DNA of 64,000 bases, from contig JALJCQ010000012.1 in the NCBI GenBank assembly GCA_023091665.1, positions 2,108,001 to 2,172,000 of the forward strand, read 5' to 3'. This document shows positions 10,555-20,444 of the stretch, in pieces. Under the pieces are notes generated by a model that had not been told where the DNA came from, did no database searches, and saw nothing but the letters and a program-made list of their open reading frames with translations. Origin of the DNA: Pythium myriotylum. Taxonomy: Eukaryota > Oomycota > Peronosporomycetes > Pythiales > Pythiaceae. A program made the position numbers and the translations under genes. How positions within the stretch are numbered: the stretch's first letter is position 1; every line of letters begins with the position of its first letter.

Positions 10555-11175
10555 ATGAGTGAGGCGCGCTTGGTCAAACTCGCGCGCTCTAAGCTGGCAG
10601 GCGTCGCGGGTGATCTGTTCGAGGCGATTTCTGACCTGACAGTCCCGCTGTCCGTCGAGCAACTACGCGGGTTGACTACGCTGTTGGAACGCGCCTCGAC
10701 CGCTCTTCAGTCTTCCGACGCCTGCTCAAGCTTCCTCGAGTCTGTGAGCAGCACGCTCGCTGCCGAGCTCGCCTCGTTGAAGGCGCGAGTGAAGAGTGCG
10801 GACGTCGAGCTCGTCGACCTGCGGGCCAAGGCTCAGCGCCTCGAAGAACTTGAACGGTCAAAGGTGCGTCTACACATCGCTGCCGTCCGTCGTGCCGCCC
10901 GCCTCCGTTCTCTAGCTGACTCCGGTGCCCAGGCTGAGGCCAGTCGACAACTTGCTAGTCCTCCACCTGCGAATGCTCCTTCGTCGACCTCTGCTCCTGA
11001 CGAGGTGGCTGACCTTCGCCGTCGACTCGAGCTTTATCGCGATGAGCGCGAGCGTGACGCCTTGACGCTGAAGACTGTAACCCAGGAGCGCGATTCACTG
11101 CGCGACCGGCTCGACGCGGCTGAGAAAGTGGCCGCAGCTGCGACGGCGGAGCAATCGAGATTTGTGTTCGCCTAG
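10555..11175 (+). CDS. Coiled-coil protein, possibly a retroelement gag-like fragment
   Basis: An uninterrupted 206-codon frame starting at ATG 10555. The protein is rich in Ala, Leu, Arg, Glu and Ser. Two stretches of heptad-like charged sequence (about residues 65-115 and 145-200) suggest coiled coils, with a Ser/Pro/Ala linker between them (about 130-148). There is no zinc knuckle, protease or polymerase motif. It lies just upstream of the dead Helitron-like gene, inside the repeat compartment and after a GC-rich leader-like stretch. A truncated retrotransposon gag-like gene is one reading. A host gene fragment is another. I do not recognise the family. Confidence 0.4.
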   Translation: MSEARLVKLARSKLAGVAGDLFEAISDLTVPLSVEQLRGLTTLLERASTALQSSDACSSFLESVSSTLAAELASLKARVKSADVELVDLRAKAQRLEELERSKVRLHIAAVRRAARLRSLADSGAQAEASRQLASPPPANAPSSTSAPDEVADLRRRLELYRDERERDALTLKTVTQERDSLRDRLDAAEKVAAAATAEQSRFVFA

Positions 11176-11349
11176 AGACTACGGAAAGCGATTCGATCAT
11201 GATTTATTGGGTTCTATCTTTACGAGTCACAATGTAGTCACGAGACGAATTGCCCGTTCGACATACATCATTTTATCGGCCTCAGAGAAGAGGGCTACAA
11301 GATCGATGATAAATTAGAATCGATAGGCGACCAAACAACTCTTCAATTG

Positions 11350-12509
11350 TTAGCGCTTATGCCAGTATCCTTCGTTATCTAAATCCAGTCTCTGTTTGAC
11401 AGTGAATATGTTTGGTCGAAGGCGAAGTAGTTTGTTCCGCTTGTAGTTGAAGGCTACAGGGATACACCGTATGTGGACTGCTACCCTCACTCTCGATAAT
11501 GCAACATAGATGTGCTCAAACTGCCAGGATGGAGAACCAGGTGAGATGTCCATCAGTAAGAGCACTCGATCAAAAGTAGCGCCTTGGGCTTCCAGACTGT
11601 CATAGCCATTTCGAGATCGACGGCATGTTGATTAAATGATACCTTGAGCTTGGTTTTCTTGCCCGGCTGATGAACACGAATCCAGGTCTGTTCCGAGTTA
11701 GAGGCCATGAGACCAATAGGTATGACGAAGTCGTTTGCAGTAGGATCATTTGCATCAAATGTGGCGACGTTGCAATTTGACGGCCACGACGAGGCGCTCA
11801 TTGGCTTACCGGTTCGGTCGAGGACATTGACATTAATGTAGTCGAGGGGGGGGGGGGGGGGGGGAGATCTATAATTGGTCGGCATTCATTCGCACACTCT
11901 TCAATCAACTTCATCACAGTTTTCTTTTTTGCGTTGTCAACCCGAGCAAGCGAATGATACCGACACATTGTTCCATTGGCGATTCCACGAGCAACATTGC
12001 CGCATGCATTGTCGAGGATCTGGCCAGTTGCATTCTTGAAAAATATGCAAAAAGAGTTGGTCGCTCGCTTTCGTTGTATAGAAGCTCGACTGCCGAGATC
12101 ACCCATGTGTGTCAAGTATTGTTCTGCGCCAGTGAAAGAGGAGGGTTTTTTGGCGGCTCGAAAGCACTTCAGCCATCTTGGCGTTTATCGCTGCCCTGTC
12201 AGCATTGCTTGTGACAAGTATAACCGACGATTCTATCCAAAGCGAATCTTTGTCCAGATCAGTTGGGGTAAGCGGGTTGAGCAGTGATCGTCTAAACGCG
12301 ATTGAAAGTGGCTGAAACTCAGATTAATCGCGGGAACTCCAGTCTACACCGTCAGGATATCGTTGTGGTAACATCCTCATCTCTGCTAATCGTTGCTTGT
12401 GTACGTTGCAACCCTTTGCACGTTGTTGTGATTGGAGGAAGACAACTTTGAACTCTTGAAATAGTGCTTTGGATACCAGTAATCGCGGATTATCGGTCCC
12501 GACGTACAT
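11350..12509 (-). pseudogene. PIF1-like helicase, C-terminal half (broken)
   Basis: From 12509 downward the frame gives a segment ending KVVFLQSQQRAKGCNVHKQR, typical of the PIF1 motif around the conserved QQRA. After an in-frame TAA (about 12324) the same frame continues with a block containing LTPTDLDKDSLWI and ILVTSNADRAAIN. A frameshift near 12,110 leads to a block with ILDNACGNVARGIANGTM. A second shift falls at the 19-G run (11846-11864), and a third falls before 11565. The last block contains HIYVALSRVRVAVHI, the helicase motif VI. The order and motifs match one ancestral PIF1 gene. The lesions make it non-functional, although some may be homopolymer sequencing errors. Confidence 0.7.
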
Positions 12510-12728
12510 ACTCTATTGTAGATAACAAAGGAGATGTGATATCATAGGAGACGCTCTTCTATTGAGGTCTTTGTTCTTCCCCGTCCATCTTTTCCGTAAT
12601 TACAAGTCTACACACCCCGTTGGAGTGACTTCCCGCCATGTACTGACAGGCGGGAATTTGAGTGGCGGCAAAACACCCGCAGGCGAGAACTCGAGCGGAC
12701 CGAAAATCTGTTCAGTTGCCAAAAGACC

Positions 12729-13472
12729 ATGGGTTATGGAAGTAGGACCAGCTACAAGAACCGTCCGGCGAGCAAAAAGAAGCACAAGCGATGCACGTTT
12801 ACGTACGCGCTGAAGTACGATGTGTTACTCGACTACCTTGCCGGCTGCTCCCACGTCGATTTGCAGGCGAAGTATCCAGCGTTAGACAGTAAAACCAGGA
12901 GCCAGGTGCGCTGTTTGATCAGCAAGTGGATGCAAAAGCTCGCGTTGATTACGCAGATGGCTTCAAACTCTGCCACTTGCGCTCAGCGTCGCTTTTGGGC
13001 TGTAGGTATTGGTACGACGCTGACTCCTGCAAGTGAATTGGTCATTGTGATGTGGATTAACACGCTTCGTTGTGACGGAGTGCCGATTTCGTCCTGCATG
13101 CTGGGTTTAAAGGCAGAGGAGGTGGCCAGGGCTCAAGGTATTCCAGAAGGCGTATTTGTCGCCAGCAACACGTGGAAGGCCTCCTTTCTCAGGCGCCACT
13201 GACTGTCGTTTCGAGCAAAGAATCGCGCGGGTCAGTCCTCACCGGACGTGGACGCAACGATTGATCAGTCTTTTGCCCGGGAAGTGCGCGATTGGATGGT
13301 TGAACAGAGCGTGTGTATAACGCCGGTTCAAACGTTTGAGGCGGTGCCAGATTTAGATGAAAATCCATACGACACTGTGGCTCTTATTGAGCAGCTACAT
13401 CAAGCTGGTTTCATTGATCGCGCTGTTGGTGTTATTCGCGAGTCCATGGACATCGTTGATACCATTGTCTGA
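12729..13472 (+). pseudogene. Pogo-like transposase remnant (catalytic core deleted)
   Basis: The frame from 12729 encodes a basic N-terminus (ASKKKHKRCTFTYALKYDVL) that resembles the helix-turn-helix start of pogo/CENP-B-type transposases. It aligns with the start of the gene in the element at 15784-17782. A TGA follows at 13200-13202. The same frame continues through KNRAGQSSPD and AREVRDWMVEQ and then jumps to the C-terminal tail ending ESMDIVDTIV. The DDE catalytic region present in the larger sibling is absent. This copy could at most be mobilised in trans. Confidence 0.75.
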
Positions 13473-13662
13473 AGAGTTCGAGCTTATCTTAGTATAAGAT
13501 AACATTCGATAATACATTGATTCTCAGATCTACTGATCCATGGTTGTTTAATTTTCAAAACAAAAATGAAACTTTTCAAAAATCCCCGTGTCACCCTGAG
13601 GCCCTTCAAACAGAATATTTGACCCTCCGGAGCACATAGGCCTCCGAATCATCCACGAGGAG

Positions 13663-13716
13663 GGACTTGAACCCGGCACGGTAGTACGACAGGGTCGTCA
13701 TCATCCCACCAGACCA
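13663..13716 (-). other. tRNA-like A and B boxes inside the pogo element
   Basis: On the minus strand an A-box match TGGTCTGGTGG (13716-13706) is followed 32 nt later by a B-box match GGTTCAAGTCC (13673-13663). That spacing is the one found inside tRNA genes. I cannot fold a full cloverleaf, so it looks like a tRNA-derived relic or an internal Pol III promoter. The sibling element at 17598-17651 has the same arrangement. Confidence 0.5.
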
Positions 13717-13875
13717 GATTATGACCCAATGTTTCGTACGACAGTGGTCTCTAGTGACATGATTCCAGTATTAGGAGAACAACCTCACTCGAGATACAGT
13801 ATCAAAGGAGACGCTCCTTTATTCTGGTCGATTTTATTCCTCGCAAGCGTCTCCTTTGATATCTACTATAGAGTA

Positions 13876-15761
13876 TTTTTGCACAAAGGAACTCCCGACA
13901 CTACTTGTAATTGCGAGAAATCACCGACCTACATAGTAAGGATTAGTCAACACTGATACACATACTGAAGCATTTGAAACTTGTTGATCTTACCACTAGG
14001 ATTGACAACCCTCCAAATCGCACGCTGGAACGGTATAAGGCACGCAGCTTTTTATCTAGAATAGCCAAAACCTCAGCAGAGAGCATGGAAACTTCACCAA
14101 CCACGACAAGCACAACGTCACGATCAAACGTAATCTTGAGTAAATCAATGCTGCGTAGAGACGTTCCGTTTTTGCGACTGACTCGAAGTGCAGAATGGAA
14201 TGTCTGGCCGTTTTTCAACTGGCTCGCACCTGCGCCAGTCGGACATGTTGATATAGACCACGTTGCTCGATTGCATCACAGATTTTTCTGACAACAAACG
14301 ACTTTCCCGTTCCACCAGCTCCGTGTAACATAGTGAGAGATTGCTCTTTGCCGATCGTGCAAAGAACCCTTGTAACTACGGACGCTTGTTCGGATGAAAG
14401 ATCCGCTAAATCAACGGACGCCATATCAAATCCGCCAAGGTGATCAAAAGGTCCGGTATTGCGTTCATTCCCGTCATCTTTATCGTCCTCTCTGGCCATT
14501 TGTTGGATCCTCGAGGCGATTTCTGCCAATTTGACGCTCTGAGAACAATTAAATATACCAATGTCTTTTGGAAATCGTCGGTTTGCAAACATCGGGAGAG
14601 TTTCACCAGTTACTTCTGTCAACGCGGCTTGAATGGAAAGAAGGCCATTGCGTTTCTTAGAACTTCCGTTCATGAGAACTTCCACCAATTGGTCAATTTC
14701 GACTGCGTTACAAATAATACCATCTCTCTCACAGTCACCAGTCGCTCGTTCTATCTTCAACTGATGTGGTTCGGGTACAAAAAGTTGATTCCTCCAGATA
14801 TCGGAGTTGCGACATCTCCAATCTCCTGCAATGAATTCATTTATTGATGACCGATGACCACGTTTAAGCATATTCCGCATGTAGCGCACCCTTTGTCTTG
14901 TCACAAGCGGAGCCTCGATGTTGTCCCAACACCGGAATATATCGAAGAGTCTTGCCTCGTCGAAAGGATCGATCAAGTCATTGATTCCCCAACTTGTGAA
15001 GACAGAAAGAATATACTTCGCCAAATACGCTCGTTTTGATTTCATCGACGCATCGTGTAGAACACCGTCATTCCAGGGCGGTGGTAGCCTGCCACCAAAA
15101 ATAGGGGTATACATCTTCATTCGAATGTATCCGTTGTAGTGGTTATAAAGTGGGTGAGTCTTTGCAAAAGGGAATCCAACCCTGGAGCAGCGACCTCTTC
15201 CAGAATTTTCAGTCTTGCTCTTCACAGCCAGAGCATCTCGTTTCAGAACCCACTGTGCGTATGTTGTAACACTCGTAGCCATTGGTATACGATTTCTGCC
15301 GGGAGCTCATACAGCTTCTTGTATTGTTTCTTCTTTAACCGCATTTTATCTTTGGACCCGATGAAAGTAACGCGAGGCACTGCATCCGTTTCAGTCAAAG
15401 GCAAAACCTTCGCACATCCTTGAGGTCCATTGGATGGGAAGCAAATCGCATGACCAGATGCGTGTTTTCCACTCAATGAGAGCTCTAGGCCGAAACAACA
15501 CACGGGGGATATACAGCTTGCAGCAACGTCGTTTAGGTCCGGGAGGTCCCCTTTTCGGCCGTAATCATGCCCTGATGCAATACTGAATGGTACTGCTCGG
15601 GGGTCCTTCGAGCATTTCTTGCAAATAATCACCTCAGAAGCATCTTTCACAAGGTCCGGGTTCAAATGATAATACGTGCCATTCGCTTCAAGGATTTGAG
15701 TGTGGTTTTCCAGAACCCACTTCGGTGTTTCTCGAATTGACATTTTCTCCTCTTGAGTCAA
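13876..15761 (-). pseudogene. DUF6570-like domain and PIF1 helicase N-terminal half (broken)
   Basis: From 15761 the frame encodes a segment containing VIICKKCSKDPRAVPFSIAS and KGDLPDLND, which resembles the DUF6570-type region of Helitron/PIF1 proteins. A frameshift near 15,260 leads into a 355-codon frame. That frame ends in a Walker A motif, LHGAGGTGKSFVV. Another shift near 14,250 leads to NGQTFHSALRV, then VVGEVSML (Walker B with the expected Asp replaced by Gly), then FGGLSILV. A clean 65-nt intron (13929-13993, GTAAGA...TAG) joins this to GDFSQLQVVSG, the helicase motif that normally follows. The gene is then cut at 13875 by the pogo insertion. It is decayed but once had a real spliced structure. 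Confidence 0.7.
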
Positions 15762-15967
15762 CTCAAATACCGCTGGGAGATTACTCTATACAAGATGTCA
15801 ATATGTATGCGATCTCATAATGGACGCGCCTTTATTAGGAGCAAAATCGTGGAAGTCCAACAAACAGGAGCTTGGAACCTCACGTTAGTGACTACCACCC
15901 CGACCGAGTGACACACCCGATTTCTCCCGCCGCCGCCTTCGCGCCATTCTTCGATCGACAACGAACT

Positions 15968-17444
15968 ATGGTGCATCGGGGTGGCAGGAAGAGCACCAAG
16001 GGCAAACATGCGCAAAAGAAGCGCTTCAAGCGCAAGAGCTACTCATATGCGCTGAAGTATCAAGTCGTTCAACACTATCTGAGTGGTTAGTCGATTGAAG
16101 CCATAGCAACACGCTTCCTCAACAATGTTGAGCGACAAGTGGTACGTAACTTGGTCTTCTCTTGAAAAACAAATGCTGCGCACATCGCCAAGATGGGAAG
16201 TCACACCAACACAGCCTCGATGGAGCGTAGTCGCCCGTCTGGTGTTGGGACTACGCTGTCAGCAGAGGCCGAACAGGGCCTCATTGACTGAATTAACGGC
16301 CTGCGTGGTGACGGTGTGCCCGTGTCGGCGAAGATGCTCTCCCTACAGGCTGTGGAAGTCTCGAATACAAGTGGTATCCAGTCTGGCTGTTTCACGGGTT
16401 CATACACGTGGATCTATTCGTTTCTCAAACGCCATCATCTCTCTCCGGGCGCGTAATCGTCCCAGTCAGTCATCTCCCGACGAGCATCAAGGCATCAAGG
16501 CAACTGCATTTGCGGACGAGGTGAAGGCTTGGATGCGTGAGCATCCTGGTGGCCGCGTTCTCAATGCTGACCAGACTGGCGTCTTTTTCGAGATGCTGCC
16601 CAAGCGAACTGTGGATGCACATGGTGCCAAGACTGTGCGGATCAAGTGTGGCAAGCGAGAGAAGCAGCGAGTCACAGCGATGTTCTTAGCTGACAGTGAC
16701 GGGAACAAGTTCGAGCCATTCGTCGTGGTCAAGAACAAAGGCTCGAAGGACGCGGCGACTCAAGCGTCCAACATCAGAGATCGGCATGGTTTCAGCATCA
16801 AGATGTGGAACGAGATTACTGATGTTCAGAATGCAACAGGAGCCCAAGTGTTCGGCAACAAGTGTGCGTGGTGGAACGCCGAGTTGATGGTATCGTGGCT
16901 CGACTATTTCTTTGGGGGCCGCAGTGCCACGAGCCAGCCAATCTTGCTCATCGTCGATGCGTTTTCTGCTCACTGGACCGACGATGTCGTCGCACATGCA
17001 TCGTCGCTTCACATCACCATGAAGCCCGTGCCTGCTACGTTGACGTGGAAGTGTCAACCCGCTGATGTCGCATGGATGAAGCCACTGAAGGATCGCATGA
17101 GATCAAGGTGGGTGACATCGCTTCGTCAGCAACTCCAACAGCGAACGAACAGTCAAGGCCGATTCGTCATGCAGCCTCCGGATCGTGGTGACATTGTCGA
17201 GTGGATCTGTGGTGCATGGCAGGAGCTGTCCGAGACTACAATCATCCGTGGGTTCTCCAAGTGCGGGTTCCGTGACCCTCCTCAGCATCCCGATTCTCAA
17301 CCAGCAACACAGCAAGACGATGTAAATGATGTTATGGATTGACTGAGCCAACTAGGACTACTCGACAGCTCAGTCGGGGAAGTGCATGAAGGAATGGATA
17401 TTGTCGAGACCGCCATCGAAGTCAGTGAGATTGTTCAGCTGTAA
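15968..17444 (+). pseudogene. Pogo-like DDE transposase (broken)
   Basis: The N-terminus KKRFKRKSYSYALKYQVV resembles a pogo/CENP-B helix-turn-helix start. Stops then follow: TAG at about 16088, TGA at about 16162 and TGA at about 16290. Two of these stand where the sibling element has Trp (TGG). A frameshift near 16,450 leads into an open catalytic region. There NADQTGVFFEMLPKR holds the first Asp, LLIVDAFSAHWTDD the second, and QPADVAWMKPLKDRMR the third. A further TGA at 17340 precedes the C-terminal tail ending DIVETAIEVSEIVQL. The catalytic triad survives but the protein cannot be made as one chain. Confidence 0.85.
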
Positions 17445-17597
17445 TCTCACCTAATACATTGTATTTGAAGAGTGTTGTGTGGCTTTGTACTGAATTAAAA
17501 ATATTCGTTTGTGAAGCAAAACCAGCGGTTCTGGCGTAGACCTCTGCTACAGAATAACCCCTAACAATGCATTGGCTACGCCAGCCTGCCCGTGGCG

Positions 17598-17651
17598 GGA
17601 ATTGAACCCGGCGCAGTGGCGTGGCGGGGTCAGTTCCACACCACATAACCA
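17598..17651 (-). other. tRNA-like A and B boxes inside the second pogo element
   Basis: On the minus strand TGGTTATGTGG (17651-17641) is followed 32 nt later by GGTTCAATTCC (17608-17598), the same spacing as in the sibling element. The sequence between the boxes is related but diverged. It was therefore part of the ancestral element and is not a chance match in one copy. Confidence 0.5.
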
Positions 17652-17784
17652 AATCCATGACCCAGACTTAGTGCCACATAGTGACATATGGAAGAGACAC
17701 CAATCTAGAACTCATAATGGACATTCCATTATTTGGAGCGAAAATTTGGAAGTGACCATCCACAATGACATCTAGTAGAGAGTA

Positions 17785-18894
17785 TCAAAAACTGCATAGT
17801 CTTGCGTGTGGATAATTTCACAACACGAAGCGCAAGCAACAATATCGTTCGTCAGGCGCCTGGAATTCTTTGCATCCACCCAATGAGCCGTTAGCCGCGA
17901 CTTGGCACCTATAGACTTCGTCAACAGTTGGAGGCAACTCAAGTGTATCCAGAAGCCTAGCTTTCACTCGCGGAGCCGTTTCAGCATTCAACAAGCTTTC
18001 GTTATTGTGAACATATGCATCCGGATGGCCGGAGCAGCAATGGAAATATAACAACGCAAGCTTCGAGCGCGAAGAGAACTGCTGGGTCGTAAATAGTGCC
18101 TTTTCTTCGTTGCTGGACAGTCTTACCACAAAAAGTGCCCTAGCACTCAACGATCGAAGCAGTTCGGCGTCATCATTCACACGTGGACGATTGGTGGCGG
18201 TGGTAACTTCAGCATCGTTACTCGAGTCTTCATTCTCGTCAGGATTGCTCGTCGCAAGTAGACCTTGGGGATCCGTAGCATCACTGATAGCAGTAGGGAC
18301 CTGTGAGCAGCCAATCTCATGGTGACGGGGCTCTGTTTCTGCCGTTGCCGCAAGAGGGGTTTGTGAACGGCAATTGGTGACGCCCAATTAGACGGCGGAT
18401 CACCAGCAACTTGGTGTGATTTAAAACACCAGCAACGTAGTGGTTGCGTTGCTGAGGTGGAGACATTTTGGAGATATCCATGGCGGTAAATGACGATAGG
18501 GGTGCTCGCGTTCTTCTTCACCAAGAAACGACGAAAAGTCGTGTGGTACGACGGTGACAACTCCCTCGACGGCAAGTACTACAATCGTTCGTCGAAGAAT
18601 ATGGGACATTGCCATCAAAGAAAGCCACCCAGACTCGAACAGATACTGATCTGGCTGGGCAATCGTATCGCAGATAGCGCTATGGTCTGCTTCAGAAAAC
18701 GCGTCAATCGCACGACTCTCCAAGAGCTGCTTTGTTCGCTCGGCAACCACCACACGAAGTTCAAAAACGTGAGCAACACCCGATAATCCAAAAGGCCGAA
18801 GGACTTCCTGTGACTTGGCAGCCTGCCACACAGAATGATATAAGCAATTACCCTCCCGAGGAACGTCCAAGACGTCGATATGTCCTGCAAACAC
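17785..18894 (-). pseudogene. OTU-protease and cysteine-rich part of the Helitron-like gene (broken)
   Basis: Reading down from 18894, VPREGNCLYHSVW is the catalytic-cysteine box of an OTU protease, and FESGWLSLMAMSHILRR matches its second conserved block. The frame stops at 18421. The expected catalytic-His block appears in another frame as RNHYVAGVL (near 18,450). A further frame (18387-17818) ends with DERYCCL; shifted by one base near 17,840 it reads DIVACASCCE and continues through the pogo insertion site. At least two shifts therefore break the gene. No in-frame ATG precedes the cysteine box, so the N-terminus is not defined. Confidence 0.65.
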
Positions 18895-20444
18895 GGCGCC
18901 CTCGGAGCTACGAAATGGAACGCTTTAAATTTTGCCGACTGTCGCACCGACTCGTGATGCTGGACGCCTAGTTGCAAACAATTGAGCACGCTGTCGCCAG
19001 GCCACTAAATCAGTCATAACTAAATATGGAAGTCTGGAAAATGATGACGCGAGAGAATTCTGGGTCAACATCAAGTGTCATCCATGTCGAAATATAACCT
19101 TCTTTTGGCACGGCACAAATTACCAGCGTTCATCCTCTCAATACATCAGCATACTTTCCAAGATTCTGCCTCAACAAGATCATTCTCTGAATTACCTGTT
19201 CTCTGTCGCGTCCCACTATCCCATTTTCATTGCCCCCGCATCATTCTCCAATTTCGCGCCAGCACCACAACCAACGTTCGGGTCGACGACACGCATGGAG
19301 ACGACCTCCCCTCCAACTTGGACTCTCCGGATCAATCAATGACAGCTTACTCCGCAGGGAGGAATCTTTGTCCATTGATTGGTTCGGGGAGCCCAATCTT
19401 CGCGACAGGACACACTTGGACTACATTTCGCGTTTTGAAAACTGCCTTGGGATAATATTTAATTGTGTTTTGCTATGCAAAAGATCCACATCCATTCAAG
19501 CAACTGTACCTCATGCGTGAGACTGGTGCTTACGGAAAAGTTGTCGCACATTAGAGGCCCAGGTAGATAGATGTTCGCATTTTCATTCCACGGCGCAAGC
19601 GTGAGAAGAAGCTGCGCCCAGAGCATCGGCGCCACGTATACGGGAACAACTCGGTCTACCAGTGTCGTTTGTGCGCGCTCGAGCCATCGAACGTGTGTGA
19701 CTTAACTAGTGAAAGACGATCCAATGAGACAATGGTACTTCGTTGGATCATGGTTAGGAAATTTTCGACATAGGAGCAACGTAATGCCAAATGTCGCACA
19801 CTTTCACGAAGTCTCATTCTGGTGGCAACCACAGCGATCAATACGCTGTTTTACGTCTAACGATAACAGTATCCGTTCACATGAATAGTGAATCCTCAAC
19901 CTATATTTTCTCGCATGGACGTTACTACCATACATTACTACCACACACACCGAGACCATTTTCGTCGCAATAACACCCCCCTCCAGGGTACCCAGGGGGT
20001 TCAATTTCCTTTCTGTTCGCATACCCTACACTCGATTTAGGGTGAAACTACATACCTTTCTAATACATCGCATCCAGTCGCCGAAAACGAATACAAAACG
20101 ACCCTGACAGTTGAAGAAAGTAACCTACTTCGGAAAAATCCTCTATAGTCGGATGGTAACCCCTCTAAACACAAACCTTCAAAACCTTCTACCGACGATA
20201 CAGTTGTGAAAATCCCGTCTGAGAAAAGAGCTCGTATGAGTATCTTTGATAGATTTGTGACGCATAAAGTAATAAATTATCAGATTTATCAGATTGAATC
20301 AATAAACCTTTGTTGGGCTGTATGTACTCCTTCGGAGCACTCCCAGGATAAACTTGGAGTGTGTATACATTACGGACGGGAATTAGATAGCAATACTAAG
20401 TCGAAAGATGGTGTGGTTTGAACGTTGAGCCAGAGTGATCGAAA
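18895..20444. other. Region without a recognisable gene
   Basis: This 1.5 kb stretch holds several short frames (up to 126 codons at 19075-19455) with no domain that I recognise. A small basic segment near 19,600-19,680 includes RRKREKKLRPEHRRHVYG followed by CRLC, which may be a scrap of a transposase C-terminus. The right part is A/T-rich. I see no promoter, RNA or terminal repeat. Confidence 0.5.

Larger units (their letters stand above)
12511..13873 (+). mobile_element. Pogo-like DNA transposon, internally deleted
   Basis: The terminal inverted repeats are CTCTATTGTAGATAAC... at the left end and CTCTATAGTAGATATC... read inward at the right end; about 21 of the first 23 bases agree. TA lies immediately outside both ends (12509-12510 and 13874-13875), as expected for Tc1/mariner/pogo insertion. 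The 1,363-bp element carries the start and end of a transposase gene but lacks the catalytic core. A subterminal motif (GGAGACGCTC) recurs in the same orientation near both ends. The element sits inside the helicase gene of the Helitron-like element. Confidence 0.85.
15784..17782 (+). mobile_element. Pogo-like DNA transposon, nearly full length
   Basis: The ends read inward as CTCTATACAAGATGTCA (left) and CTCTCTACTAGATGTCA (right), flanked by TA at 15782-15783 and 17783-17784. The length is 1,999 bp. Removing the element and one TA restores a minus-strand frame (...AVFDNLPAVFELTQEEK...) that continues into the DUF6570-like region, so the host sequence was intact at this site when the element jumped in. 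A subterminal motif (CTCATAATGGAC...GGAGC.AAAAT..TGGAAGT) occurs near both ends in the same orientation. Confidence 0.88.
11350..18894 (-). mobile_element. Degenerate Helitron-like element (OTU plus PIF1 helicase) with nested pogo insertions
   Basis: On the minus strand, reading from 18894 to 11350, the order is: OTU protease domain, cysteine-rich segment, DUF6570-like domain, spacer and PIF1-type helicase. This order is seen in Helitron-type proteins. The HUH Rep nuclease that normally lies before the helicase was not found. Either it is deleted (the DUF6570-like region runs directly into the pre-helicase region at about 15,260) or the element belongs to a Rep-less relative. Two pogo-like elements (12511-13873 and 15784-17782) interrupt it at TA sites. 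Removing each one restores reading across the site. The outer ends (5' TC, 3' hairpin plus CTRR) were not identified, so the coordinates are only the coding extent. Confidence 0.6.

Noticed and set aside
11170..11180. CTAG as the 3' end of the Helitron-like element
   Set aside because: CTAG is a short palindrome and no hairpin of the expected kind precedes it on the minus strand.
15968..17444. Alternative genetic code with TGA read as Trp
   Set aside because: All intact genes in the window use normal stops, and the same transposase also has TAG and a frameshift.
13663..17651. Functional tRNA genes in the pogo elements
   Set aside because: A and B boxes match, but acceptor stems do not pair, so only tRNA-like promoter boxes are claimed.
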